64,000 nt of DNA, taken from assembly GCF_007828045.1 (NCBI RefSeq), contig NZ_VITN01000005.1:270510-334509 (forward strand), in the 5' to 3' direction. Under the pieces are notes generated by a model. It was not told the DNA's origin, made no database searches, and worked only from the letters and a program-made list of their open reading frames with translations. Shown piece after piece: positions 53,519-63,568 of this stretch. Numbering within the stretch: position 1 is the stretch's first letter; every line of letters starts with the position of its first letter. This stretch comes from Nitrospirillum amazonense. GTDB taxonomy: Bacteria; Pseudomonadota; Alphaproteobacteria; Azospirillales; Azospirillaceae. The translations under genes were made by a program, and so were the position numbers.

Positions 53519-53548
53519 AAAAAAATCTACACGGCATAGCTGTGCCGT
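53519..53548 (-). terminator. Terminator overlapping the end of hemN
   Basis: ACGGCA and TGCCGT form a 6-bp stem within the last hemN codons. The stop codon lies between stem and U-run: on the minus strand the sequence reads TGCCGTG-TAG-ATTTTTTTC. The hairpin therefore contains coding sequence. Confidence 0.7.
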
Positions 53549-54933
53549 CCCGATTCCGGATCGAAGTAAGCATCGAACAGAACCGCGACGCTGCGGACCA
53601 GGGGTCGAGCCTCCTCCCTTACCTCGACCCTAGTTTTATCACAGATTATAATATCATCGTCGGCGAGCGCGGCCAAGGCGCGGTGGGTCGCAGGGGTCAG
53701 GATCTCTTCCAAAGAACCACCGTGGCGGCGGCACGTATCGCTTAAGTCCACCGAAAAACGGCACATCAACTGTTCGATGATGTCCGCGCGCAGCCGATCA
53801 TCATCGCTGAGCGCCAAGCCCTTGGCCACCGCCCACCCCGCACCGCCTCCCTCCGCGTGGGCTTCCCACGCCTTAAGGTAAGCGGGCACCTCCACCTTGT
53901 TCTGGATATAGCCCCCGCGCGTGCGCCCGATGGCGGAAGCGCCGAAGCCCAGCAGCGCCGTGGCCGTGTCGACGGTATAGCCCTGGAAATTGCGTTTCAG
54001 CCGGCCGGCGGCGTAGGCCGTGGCCATCACGTCGTCCTTGCGGGCGTAGTGGTCCAGGCCGATGGCGACGTAGCCCGCCGCCTCCAGGGTCTCGGCCATG
54101 GCGGCGGCCTGCTCGGTCCGTTGGGTGGCCCCCGGCAGGGCGGCCGTCTCGATGCGGCCCTGGTGGGCCTTCAGCGACGGCATGTGGGCATAGCCGAAGA
54201 CGCTCAGCCGGTCCGGCGCCAGGTCCAGGGCTTGGGTCACGGATTGGACACAGCTGTCCACCGTCTGGTGGGGCAGGCCGTAGATCAGGTCCAGGTTGAT
54301 GCCGCCGATGCCGGCCTGGCGCAGGCGGGCCACCGCCTCCGCCGTGGCGGCGTAGGGCTGCACCCGGTTGATGGCCCGCTGCACCCGGTCGTCAAAGCTT
54401 TGCACGCCCAGGCTGGCCCGGGTGACGCCCGCCTGGCCCAGCGCCGCCGCCATGGCGGGGGTCAGGGTGCGGGGGTCGATCTCCACCGCGATCTCCGCCG
54501 TGGCGGCCGGCCGGCCGAAGCGCTGGGCCAACCGGTCCATGAGCGACAGGAAGGCATCGGGGGGCAGCAGGGTGGGCGTGCCGCCCCCGAAATGGATGTG
54601 GGTGACGGGGGGCAGGCCGCCGCCCCGAGACAGCGTGGAGTCGGGGACCAGCGCCCCCGCCACGGCGTCGATCTCCGCCTCCAGGGCGGCCTGGTAGCGG
54701 CGGATGGGCGCCTCATGGTTGACCACGGTGGTGTGGCAGCCGCAGTACCAGCACATGCTGCGGCAGAAGGGGAGGTGCAGGTAGAGGGACAGGGTGTCGG
54801 CCGCCGTCAGCTGCCCCAGCCAGCGGCGGTAGTCGTCGGCCGTGACCGCCGCGCTGAACTGCGGCGACGGTGGATAGCTGGTGTACCGGGGGACGCGCTG
54901 GTTGCGGTACTTGGCGACGAGATCGGGGCGCAT
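53527..54933 (-). CDS. hemN: Oxygen-independent coproporphyrinogen III oxidase HemN
   Basis: A radical SAM enzyme converting coproporphyrinogen III to protoporphyrinogen IX without oxygen. 468 residues. Cluster motif 'LHLPFCRSMCWYCGCHT', then 'HIHFGGGTPTLL' and 'TRASLGVQSFDDRVQ'. 'LIYGLPHQT' and 'IGLDHYARKDD' match HemN rather than HemW. ATG 54933 is chosen: the longer frame to 55026 would place the start on top of the FNR-like site. The N-terminus 'MRPDLVAKYRNQRVPRYTSY' is the family start. Confidence 0.95.
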   Translation of the reverse strand: MRPDLVAKYRNQRVPRYTSYPPSPQFSAAVTADDYRRWLGQLTAADTLSLYLHLPFCRSMCWYCGCHTTVVNHEAPIRRYQAALEAEIDAVAGALVPDSTLSRGGGLPPVTHIHFGGGTPTLLPPDAFLSLMDRLAQRFGRPAATAEIAVEIDPRTLTPAMAAALGQAGVTRASLGVQSFDDRVQRAINRVQPYAATAEAVARLRQAGIGGINLDLIYGLPHQTVDSCVQSVTQALDLAPDRLSVFGYAHMPSLKAHQGRIETAALPGATQRTEQAAAMAETLEAAGYVAIGLDHYARKDDVMATAYAAGRLKRNFQGYTVDTATALLGFGASAIGRTRGGYIQNKVEVPAYLKAWEAHAEGGGAGWAVAKGLALSDDDRLRADIIEQLMCRFSVDLSDTCRRHGGSLEEILTPATHRALAALADDDIIICDKTRVEVREEARPLVRSVAVLFDAYFDPESGRHSYAV

Positions 54934-55012
54934 GGGGCGGACCTGGCAGGACGGTTTGGAGCGGGACGATGTTGGGACGGACGCATGCTGCGCCCGATGC
55001 GTCGGTGGCAAA

Positions 55013-55026
55013 ATGATCTGCCTCAA
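55013..55026 (-). promoter_or_regulatory. FNR/anaerobox-like site upstream of hemN
   Basis: On the minus strand the sequence reads TTGAG-gcag-ATCAT, compared with the FNR consensus TTGAT-N4-ATCAA. Two positions differ. It lies 80 nt upstream of the hemN start, and hemN is a classic FNR-regulated gene. Confidence 0.5.
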
Positions 55027-55115
55027 CCTCTCCCTATTCCCGGAGGTCCAAAGCTTGCCCGCGAGGGGTGCGGTCGGCCATCATGGCGGCCACGCCCGTG
55101 CTTAAGCTGTGAACG

Positions 55116-55815
55116 ATGCCCCGCCCCCGCAAGCCCACCTCCGAAATTGTCATACAGTTGGGGCCGCCCACCCTGCGGCCGGAACTGGACGCCGGCCACG
55201 CCCATGACAATCTGGTCTGCGGCGTGGACGAGGCCGGGCGCGGCCCGCTGGCCGGCCCGGTGGTCGCCGCCGCCGTCATCCTGCCCATCTGCCCTCCCGG
55301 CAGCACGGAAGCCCCGCCCTGGTGCGCTGGCATCAACGACAGCAAAAAACTGACCGCCGCCGCGCGCGAGGCCCTGTTCGACGCCATCCGGGCCAACGCC
55401 CGCGTGGGCGTAGGCATCAGCAGCGTGGAGGAGATCGACACCGTCAACATCCTGCAGGCGACCTTCCTGGCCATGCGGCGCGCGGTGGAGGCCCTGGCGG
55501 CCGATGGCGGCCCCGCCCCCCTGACCGCCCTGGTGGACGGCAACCAGCGTCCGCCGGGCCTGCCCTGCCCCCGCATCACCACCCTGGTCAGCGGCGACGC
55601 GCTGAGCCTGTCCATCGCCGCCGCGTCGATCATCGCCAAGGTCACCCGCGACCGTCTGATGGCGGATCTGGCCCTGTCGCACCCCGGTTATGGGTGGGAA
55701 CGCAACGCCGGTTACGGCACGGCCGAACATCGTGACGCAATCAAGATATTGGGGGTCACGCCCGCTCACCGCCGTACATTTGCTCCAATCTCAGAACAGT
55801 TGGCCCTAAACCTTT

Positions 55816-55817
<2 letters not shown>
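55116..55817 (+). CDS. rnhB: Ribonuclease HII
   Basis: Cleaves RNA in RNA-DNA hybrids, including single ribonucleotides in DNA. The 233-residue product has the acidic active site in 'CGVDEAGRGPLAGPVVAAAV' (Asp, Glu), 'ALVDGNQRP' and 'SIAAASIIAKVTRDRLMADL'. 'HPGYGWERNAGYGTAEH' is typical of the C-terminal part. The first 30 residues are an extra N-terminus. Its stop codon lies within the first GANTC site of the ccrM promoter region. Confidence 0.97.
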
Positions 55818-57052
<1,235 letters not shown>

Positions 57053-57094
57053 GCAGCCCTTCCCGCTACCCAGCCGGGGTGGTAGAGGAGCCCT

Positions 57095-57538
57095 ATGAAT
57101 AAGCTCTTCGCCCAAGTGACCGGCGGTCCGGCCAAGGCCGTGCCCGTGCAGTCCGCCTCCCCGGCCGTCACCCATCCCCCCGCCCTAGCCCGCATCTTCG
57201 TGCGCGATCTGGTGGTGATGGCCACCGTCGGCATCTATGAGCATGAGAAGCAGAAGGCCCAGCGCCTGCGCGTGAACCTGGACATGATGGTGCTGGACCG
57301 GTTGGGGTCGCGCCGCGACGACATCGCCGACGTGGTGTCGTACGAGGACGGCGTCACCATCGTCCGCGAGCTGGCGGCCCAGGGCCATCTGAACCTGGTG
57401 GAAACCTTCGCCGAGACGGTGGCCCAGCGCCTGCTGGCCGATGGCCGGGTGCACAGCGTCACGGTGCGGGTGGAAAAGCTGGACGTCTTCCCCGACGCCG
57501 CCTCCGCCGGGATCGAGATCACGCGGCAGCGGGGGTGA
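57095..57538 (+). CDS. folB: Dihydroneopterin aldolase family protein FolB
   Basis: Predicted to convert 7,8-dihydroneopterin to 6-hydroxymethyl-7,8-dihydropterin in folate synthesis. 147 residues. The FolB core starts 'IFVRDLVVMATVGIYEHEKQ' with the substrate-binding Glu, then 'VVSYEDGVTIVRELA' and 'LVETFAETVAQRLL'. About 30 extra N-terminal residues are Pro/Ala-rich. GAGGAG precedes ATG 57095. No other folate gene is adjacent. Confidence 0.9.
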   Translation: MNKLFAQVTGGPAKAVPVQSASPAVTHPPALARIFVRDLVVMATVGIYEHEKQKAQRLRVNLDMMVLDRLGSRRDDIADVVSYEDGVTIVRELAAQGHLNLVETFAETVAQRLLADGRVHSVTVRVEKLDVFPDAASAGIEITRQRG

Positions 57539-57560
57539 CCCCTTGGCGCGCGGAATAGGA

Positions 57561-57603
57561 AAAAGGCGGCCGTCGGTCCTTCCACCGACTGGCCGCCTTT
57601 TTT
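57561..57603. terminator. Bidirectional terminator between folB and ilvA
   Basis: AAAAGGCGGCC and GGCCGCCTTTT enclose an inner GTCGGT/ACCGAC stem. T-runs follow on the plus strand (TTTTTT) and, read in reverse, on the minus strand (TTTTT). It can end both folB and the convergent ilvA transcript. Confidence 0.9.
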
Positions 57604-57624
57604 CTTGTCAACCCCTGGCGGTGC

Positions 57625-58875
57625 TCACTCCCCCGCCAGGGCCTTGACCTGGAAGCCGTTGCTGCGCAGCGCCTCGACCACCCGACCGGCGTGGTTGGCG
57701 GAGCGGCATTCGACCGTGATGTCGATGTCGGTGGCCTTGACGTTGGCGGTGCTGAACAGGCGCTGGTGCACGGCCTCGATGATGTTGCCGCCGGCCTCGC
57801 CGATCAGGGTGGTGATGCGTCCCAGGGCGCCCGGCCGGTCGGGGATGACCACGCGCAGGGTGACGATGCGGCCCTCGCGCACCAGCTGGCGCAGGATGAC
57901 GCTGGCCAGCACGCGGCTGTCGATGTTGCCGCCGGACAGCACCAGGCCCACCTTGCGGCCAGCGAAGCGCTCCGGATGCTTCAGGGCGGCGGCCAGGCCG
58001 GCGGCGCCCGCCCCTTCCGATACCGTCTTTTCGATGTTCAGGAACAGGGCCACGGCCCGCTCCACCTCCCAATCCTCCACCAGGATGATGTCGTCGACCT
58101 TTTTCCGGACGATCTCCAGCGTGGTGGCGCCAACGTTCTTGACCGCGATGCCCTCGGCAATGGTGTCGCCGCCCACGCTGACCGGCAGGTTGTGCAAGGC
58201 CTGGTACATGGGCGGGTAGGCCGTGACCTCCACGCCGATGACCTCGATGTCAGGCTTGCGCGCCTTGGCGGCGATGGCCATGCCGGAAATCAGGCCGCCG
58301 CCGCCCACCGGCACCAGCAGCACGTCCAGGTCGGGGGCGGCGTTCAGCATCTCCAGCGCCACCGTGCCCTGGCCGGCGATGACCAGCGGATCGTCGTAAG
58401 GGTGGACGAAGACGTAGCCGTGTTCCTGTTGCAGACGTTCGGCTTCCGCCGCCGCTTCCGCCAGCACAGCGCCCTTCAGCACCACCTTGGCGCCAAAGTT
58501 CTCCGTATGCTCCACCTTGATGAAGGGGGTGCCCTCGGGCATCACGATGGTGGCGGGAATGCCCAGGCGGCCGGCGTGGTAGGCGACACCCTGGGCGTGG
58601 TTGCCGGCGGACATGGCGATGACGCCGCGCCGGCGCTCCTCCTCCGTCAGGGACAAGAGACGGTTCAGCGCGCCGCGTTCCTTGAAGCTGGCGGTGAACT
58701 GCAGGTTCTCGAACTTCACCCAGATTTCGCAGCCGGCGATGCGCGACAGGGTGCGCGAGGGAATGCAGGGCGTGTCGATCACCTGGCCCCCCAGCGCCAG
58801 GGCCGCCGCCCGCACATCCTCCAGGGTGACTTTGTCCGCCAAGGTCACCGTGTCCACGCCCGCGTTGCTGTCCAT
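57625..58875 (-). CDS. ilvA: Threonine ammonia-lyase with C-terminal ACT domain
   Basis: A PLP enzyme deaminating threonine to 2-oxobutyrate for isoleucine synthesis or catabolism. The PLP lysine lies in 'LQFTASFKERGALNRLL'; the phosphate-binding 'VPVGGGGLISGMAIAA' follows. The C-terminus has one ACT-like domain ('VVIPDRPGALGRITTLIGEA'), as in the shorter threonine dehydratases. 416 residues. ATG 58875 with AAGGAT upstream is preferred over the in-frame ATG at 58926. Confidence 0.93.
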   Translation of the reverse strand: MDSNAGVDTVTLADKVTLEDVRAAALALGGQVIDTPCIPSRTLSRIAGCEIWVKFENLQFTASFKERGALNRLLSLTEEERRRGVIAMSAGNHAQGVAYHAGRLGIPATIVMPEGTPFIKVEHTENFGAKVVLKGAVLAEAAAEAERLQQEHGYVFVHPYDDPLVIAGQGTVALEMLNAAPDLDVLLVPVGGGGLISGMAIAAKARKPDIEVIGVEVTAYPPMYQALHNLPVSVGGDTIAEGIAVKNVGATTLEIVRKKVDDIILVEDWEVERAVALFLNIEKTVSEGAGAAGLAAALKHPERFAGRKVGLVLSGGNIDSRVLASVILRQLVREGRIVTLRVVIPDRPGALGRITTLIGEAGGNIIEAVHQRLFSTANVKATDIDITVECRSANHAGRVVEALRSNGFQVKALAGE

Positions 58876-58972
58876 CACGTCTATCCTTGAAGAGGCGTCC
58901 TTGAGGGCGCCAACCATAGACCTCAAGCAACGGCCCGCGACAGGAGATTTGTCGCGGGTCCGTCGTCAATCC

Positions 58973-59102
58973 CTCAAGCGCCGGGCGCCAGCATCCGCCG
59001 GCTTGGCTTGTCCTCCCCTTCCGGTCCACTTCGTTCCCCGGAAAGGTCCGGCGGACGCGCTGGCGTCCTACAGCGGCATGAGGCTCAAGCCTCTTTTGCC
59101 GC
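58973..59102. repeat. Dispersed multi-hairpin repeat element, copy B
   Basis: Same order as copy A (24894-25008). It starts ctcaagcgccggg (copy A ctcaggcgccggc). A middle block ggtccacttcgttccccgg matches agtccgctacgctccccgg. GGACGC-gctg-GCGTCC (59053-59068) matches the second-last stem. The last stem is GCGGCA-t-GAGGCT-ca-AGCCTC-ttt-TGCCGC (59073-59102). Several stem bases differ from copy A but pairing is kept. It begins 13 nt after the indolepyruvate oxidoreductase stop. Confidence 0.65.
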
Positions 59103-59115
59103 TGCCGCTTGATCC

Positions 59116-62100
59116 TTACTCCGCCGCCAGCGGCGTGGATTGGCCTGGCGTGCCGGTGCGCCAATCGCGCAGCAGCGCCTCTTCCTTGGCCTTCACCTCG
59201 GCGTAGGCCTTCTCCTTGACGTGGCCGTAGCCGCGGATCTTCTGCGGCAGCTCCGCGATCTCCACCGCCAGCGCATGGTTGTCCTCGGACAGGCCGGCCA
59301 GCAGTTCCGCCACCGTGGCGCGGAAGTCCACGATCAGCTGGCGTTCCATGCGGCGCTCGGCCGTGCGGCCGAAGACGTCCAGGGCGGTGCCGCGCAGACC
59401 CTTCAGGCGGGCCAGCAGGCGGAAGGCCGTCAGCATCCAGGGACCGAAGGCGCGCTTGCGCATCTCGCCGGTGGCCGGGTCGGCGTGGGACGCGGTGGGC
59501 GGGGCCAGGTGGAAGACCAGCTTGTAATCGCCCTGGAACTGCTGGCGCACCTGGTCGAGGAAGCCGGTCTGGGTGTAGAGGCGCGCCACCTCGTACTCAT
59601 CCTTGTAGGCCATCAGCTTGAACAGCGTGCGGGCCACGGCCTCGGTCAGCTGGTCCGCACCCGGCACCTTGGCCGTCTCCACCGACCGCACCTGGGCCAC
59701 CAGCTGGCCGTAGGCGTCGGCGTACGCCGCGTCCTGATAATCGGTCAGGAAGGCGGCGCGGCGCGCGATGACCTCATCCAGCGTCTGCGACAGGCGACGG
59801 TGGGGCTGGTCGGCGGCGGGACCCTTGGGCGTGGAGATCTTTTCCACCGCCGCCTGGTCCAGGGCGGCGCGGCGGCCCCAGCGGAAGGCGTCGGTGTTCA
59901 TCTTCACCGCCGCCCCGTTCATCTCGATGGCCTTTTCCAAGGCCTCGCCGCTGACCGGCACCAGGCCCTTCTGATAGGCGTAGCCCAGCATGAACAGGTT
60001 GGTGGCGATGCTGTCGCCCAGCAGGCCGGTGGCGATGCGGGTGGCGTCCACGGCGTTGACGGCATCGGCGCCGCAGGCCTTGGCCACGGTCGCCACCATG
60101 GACCCGCCATTCATCTGGAAGTCGGGGTTGGTGACGAAGGCGGCGGTGATGGCCTCATGGGTGTTCAGGATGGCGTGGGTGCGGCCCTTGGCCATCTTGG
60201 TCAGGGCGTCGGCGTTGGCCGCAACCACGATGTCGCAGCCCAGCACCACGTCGGCGCCGCCGGCGGCGATGCGGGTGGCGTGGATGTCCTCCGGCCGCTC
60301 GGCGATGCGCAGGTGGCTGGTGACCGCCCCGCCCTTCTGCGCCAGGCCGGCCATGTCCAGGACGGTGCACCCCCGGCTTTCCAGGTGGGCGGCCATGGCG
60401 ACGATGGCGCCGATGGTGACCACGCCGGTGCCGCCCACGCCCGTCACCAGGATGTTCCACGGGCGGTCCAGGGTACGGCGCACCGGCTCCGGCAGGGTCT
60501 CGAACGCGTCGGCCTTGCCCCCAACCGGCTTGGGCTTGCGCAAAGACCCGCCCTCCACCGTCACGAAGCTGGGGCAGAAGCCCTTGAGGCAGGAGAAATC
60601 CTTGTTGCAGCTGGACTGGTCGATCTGGCGCTTGCGGCCGAACTCCGTCTCCACCGGCACCACGGACAGGCAGGAGGACTTGGCCGAGCAATCGCCGCAG
60701 CCCTCGCACACCAGCTCGTTCACCACCACCCGGCGGGCCGGGTCGGGGAAGGTGCCGCGCTTGCGGCGGCGGCGCTTCTCGGCGGCGCAGGTCTGTTCAT
60801 AGATCAGGACGCTGACGCCCTTGATCTCGCGCATCTCGCGCTGCACCCGGTCCAGGTCGTCGCGGTGCTCGATGGTGGTGAAGGGCGGCAGGCCCTGGCC
60901 CTGGCCGTACTTCTCCGGATCGTCGCTGACCACGACGATGCGTTCCACCCCTTCGGCTTCCAGCTGGCGGGCGATCTGGTGCACCGACAGGCTGCCGTCC
61001 ACCTTCTGGCCGCCGGTCATGGCGACGGCGTCGTTGTAGAGGATCTTGTAGGTGATGTTGACCTTGGCGGCGACGGAGGCGCGCACCGCCAGGATGCCGG
61101 AGTGGAAGTAGGTGCCATCGCCCAAATTGGCGAAGACATGCTCCTCCCCCGCGAAGGGCGCCTGGCCGATCCAGTGCACGCCCTCGCCGCCCATCTGGCT
61201 GAACACGTCGGTGTTGCGGCCCATCCACGTCACCATGTAGTGGCAGCCGATGCCGGCCAGGCCGCGACTGCCCTCGGGCAGATGGGTGGAGGTGTTGTGC
61301 GGGCAGCCGGAGCAGTAGAAGGGTGCCCGGACCACGGTGCTGGCCGAGGCGGAGGGGCGCAGCTGCGCCTCCAGGGCCCGCACCCGCTCCGCCACCCGAT
61401 CGACCATCAGGCCCAGCTTGGCCATGCGGCCGGCGAGCGCCAGGGCGATGGTGGTGGGCGACAGCTCCGCCTTTTCCGACAGCAGGGGGCGGCCATCCTC
61501 ATCCGTCTTGCCCAGGATGCGGGGGCGACGATCCCAGTTGTACAGCTGTTCCTTCAGCTGCGCCTCGATCAGGGCGCGCTTTTCCTCCACCACCAGCAGC
61601 TCTTCGGCGCTCTCGGCGAAGTCGCGCATGCCGTGGGGTTCCAGCGGCCAGGTCATGGCCACCTTGAAGATGGCAATGCCCAGATCGGCCGCCATCTCGG
61701 CATTGATGCCCAGCTCATCCAGGGCCTGGCGCACGTCCAGATAGGACTTGCCAACGGTGACGATGCCCAGGCGGGGCTTGGCGGCGCCCAGGATGACCTT
61801 GTCCAGGCGGTTGGACCGGGCGAAGGCGCGCGCCGCGTCCAGCTTCCACTGGATCATGCGGTCTTCCTGGATCAGCGGCGTGTCGTGCAGGCGGATGTTC
61901 AGGCGGCCCGGCGGCATCTCGAAATCGGCGGGCAGCACCACGCCGCTGGTGATGTCGGGCACGCGCACGATGGCGGAGGTGTCGATGGTGTCGGCCAGGG
62001 CGGTGAAGCCGACCCAGCAGCCGGAATAGCGCGACATCTCCCAGCCGATCAGGCCGTAGTCCAGGAACTCCTGCACGCCGGCCGGGCTCATCACCGGCAT

Positions 62101-62601
62101 GAAGGCGTGGATGAAGGCGTGGTCCGACTGATGCGGCAGGGTGGAGGATTTGGAGGCGTGGTCATCGCCGGCGATGGCCAACACGCCGCCGTGGCGGCTG
62201 GTGCCGGCGAAGTTGGCGTGCTTCAGCGCGTCCAGCGAGCGATCGACGCCGGGGCCCTTGCCGTACCAGATGCCGAACACGCCATCGACCTTGGCGCCCT
62301 TGAACAGGTTGACCTGCTGGCTGCCCCAGACGGCGGTGGCGCCCAGTTCCTCGTTCACGCCAGGCTGGAAATGGATGTCGTGGCGGGCCAGGTGCTTGCG
62401 CGCCTGCCACAGCGCCTGGTCATAGGCGCCCAGGGGGGAGCCGCGATAGCCAGAGATGAAGCCGGCGGTGTTCAGGCCCGCCGCGCGGTCGCGGTCGCGC
62501 ATCAGCATGGGCAGGCGCACCAACGCCTGGGTTCCGGTCATATAGACCCGGCCGTCCCGCAGGACGTACTTGTCATCGAGGGTAACGGCGGCCAGCGTCA
62601 T
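59116..62601 (-). CDS. Indolepyruvate ferredoxin oxidoreductase, fused alpha and beta
   Basis: Oxidatively decarboxylates aryl-2-oxoacids such as indolepyruvate to acyl-CoA, reducing ferredoxin. The single 1161-residue chain covers the IorA-like TPP part (start 'LDDKYVLRDGRVYMTGTQAL'; then 'FISGYRGSPLGAYDQ', 'GIWYGKGPGVDRSLDALKHA'). A ferredoxin-like cluster region follows ('CEGCGDCSAKSSC', then CNKDFSCLKGFCP), then the gamma part ('ILVTGVGGTGVVTIGAIVAM'). This fusion is common in alpha- and betaproteobacteria. GGGAGAT precedes ATG 62601; the frame to 62655 is not supported. Confidence 0.94.
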   Translation of the reverse strand: MTLAAVTLDDKYVLRDGRVYMTGTQALVRLPMLMRDRDRAAGLNTAGFISGYRGSPLGAYDQALWQARKHLARHDIHFQPGVNEELGATAVWGSQQVNLFKGAKVDGVFGIWYGKGPGVDRSLDALKHANFAGTSRHGGVLAIAGDDHASKSSTLPHQSDHAFIHAFMPVMSPAGVQEFLDYGLIGWEMSRYSGCWVGFTALADTIDTSAIVRVPDITSGVVLPADFEMPPGRLNIRLHDTPLIQEDRMIQWKLDAARAFARSNRLDKVILGAAKPRLGIVTVGKSYLDVRQALDELGINAEMAADLGIAIFKVAMTWPLEPHGMRDFAESAEELLVVEEKRALIEAQLKEQLYNWDRRPRILGKTDEDGRPLLSEKAELSPTTIALALAGRMAKLGLMVDRVAERVRALEAQLRPSASASTVVRAPFYCSGCPHNTSTHLPEGSRGLAGIGCHYMVTWMGRNTDVFSQMGGEGVHWIGQAPFAGEEHVFANLGDGTYFHSGILAVRASVAAKVNITYKILYNDAVAMTGGQKVDGSLSVHQIARQLEAEGVERIVVVSDDPEKYGQGQGLPPFTTIEHRDDLDRVQREMREIKGVSVLIYEQTCAAEKRRRRKRGTFPDPARRVVVNELVCEGCGDCSAKSSCLSVVPVETEFGRKRQIDQSSCNKDFSCLKGFCPSFVTVEGGSLRKPKPVGGKADAFETLPEPVRRTLDRPWNILVTGVGGTGVVTIGAIVAMAAHLESRGCTVLDMAGLAQKGGAVTSHLRIAERPEDIHATRIAAGGADVVLGCDIVVAANADALTKMAKGRTHAILNTHEAITAAFVTNPDFQMNGGSMVATVAKACGADAVNAVDATRIATGLLGDSIATNLFMLGYAYQKGLVPVSGEALEKAIEMNGAAVKMNTDAFRWGRRAALDQAAVEKISTPKGPAADQPHRRLSQTLDEVIARRAAFLTDYQDAAYADAYGQLVAQVRSVETAKVPGADQLTEAVARTLFKLMAYKDEYEVARLYTQTGFLDQVRQQFQGDYKLVFHLAPPTASHADPATGEMRKRAFGPWMLTAFRLLARLKGLRGTALDVFGRTAERRMERQLIVDFRATVAELLAGLSEDNHALAVEIAELPQKIRGYGHVKEKAYAEVKAKEEALLRDWRTGTPGQSTPLAAE

Positions 62602-63019
62602 AACGCATCTCCCACTCGGGTGAAACTCGAGCCCCTGCCTAGCCTTGAGGGCCATCGCCCGATGCGGTCGGGTCGCGGCCTTCCCAAGGAACGGGGCCTC
62701 GCGGCCTGGGGGTCCGCAAGGTCCGGCGCCGATGTTCCCTCGGCTTACCTTGGTATCTAAGCAAGGATGCGTCCGGCCGAAAATAGGTCATATATGCTGA
62801 CATATTTCCTGTCGGAAGCACCGCAGCAATCGGGCCAACTCGTTCCCGCTGGCCGCCGTTTGGGTTCGTTCCTTACGCACCCCCTTACCGGAGCGGGGTC
62901 ACCGACGACCTGGCGCATCGCCGCCACGTTTTTCCAGCCCGCGACTCGGGCACCACGCTGGCTTGACCGGTGCCCGCCCGGTAGTCTGCCGCCAGTTTCC
63001 CTTCTGAAGAGCCCGCCCC
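62602..63019. other. Divergent intergenic region before the oxidoreductase and rppH
   Basis: About 418 nt with no convincing gene. An AT-rich patch at 62786-62812 (gtcatatatgctgacatatt and onward) contains ATAT-rich half-palindromes and could hold promoters for both directions; no clear -35/-10 pair was recognised. Confidence 0.3.
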
Positions 63020-63496
63020 ATGACGAAGCCGGTCGATCCCAGCACCCTGCCCTACCGCCCCTGTGTCGGCATCTGCCTGCTGAACGCCCAGGGTCTCGTG
63101 TTCGTCGGCCAGAGGCGCGACACCCCTGGCGCCTGGCAGATGCCCCAGGGCGGCATCGACAAGGGCGAGACGGCGGCCGAAGCCGGCCTGCGCGAGTTGA
63201 TGGAGGAGATCGGCACCGACCAGGCCACGATCCTGGAGGAAACGGCCGAGTGGCTGCGCTACGACCTGCCGCCGGAGTTGGTGGGCGTGGCGTGGAAGGG
63301 CAAGTACCGCGGCCAGAAGCAAAAGTGGCTGGCCTGCCGTTATACCGGCCAGGACGGCGACATCAACCTGGACACCGAGCACCCGGAGTTCGACGCCTGG
63401 CAATGGGTGCCGCTGGAGCGGACGGTGGACCTGATCGTCCCCTTCAAGCGCGCGATCTACACCCAGGTGGTGGCCGCCTTCCGGCATCTGGTTTGA
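63020..63496 (+). CDS. rppH: RNA pyrophosphohydrolase (Nudix)
   Basis: Removes pyrophosphate from 5'-triphosphate RNA, triggering decay. The 158-residue product has the full Nudix box 'GGIDKGETAAEAGLRELMEE' followed by IGT. The family-specific 'YRPCVGICLLNAQGLVFVGQ' and 'KYRGQKQKWLACRYTGQDGD' are present. The 'EFDAWQWVPL' motif is also typical. It is followed by a terminator that may act on both strands. Confidence 0.95.
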   Translation: MTKPVDPSTLPYRPCVGICLLNAQGLVFVGQRRDTPGAWQMPQGGIDKGETAAEAGLRELMEEIGTDQATILEETAEWLRYDLPPELVGVAWKGKYRGQKQKWLACRYTGQDGDINLDTEHPEFDAWQWVPLERTVDLIVPFKRAIYTQVVAAFRHLV

Positions 63497-63512
63497 GGTT
63501 GTAAAAGCGGAA

Positions 63513-63540
63513 ACGCCGCCCGGGTTGCCCTGGGCGGCGT
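63513..63540. terminator. Terminator-like hairpin between rppH and the ferritin-like gene
   Basis: ACGCCGCCC (63513-63521) pairs with GGGCGGCGT (63532-63540), followed by cTTccTTTTcc on the plus strand. On the minus strand the hairpin is followed by TTccgcTTTT. The two genes converge here, so it may serve both. Confidence 0.75.
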
Positions 63541-63568
63541 CTTCCTTTTCCAGCGCAAGGAAGCGTCT

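Noticed and set aside
59140-62760. A 1206-codon open frame antisense to the indolepyruvate oxidoreductase
   Set aside because: Gly/Ala/His-rich without motifs; the minus-strand enzyme has full cofactor motifs.
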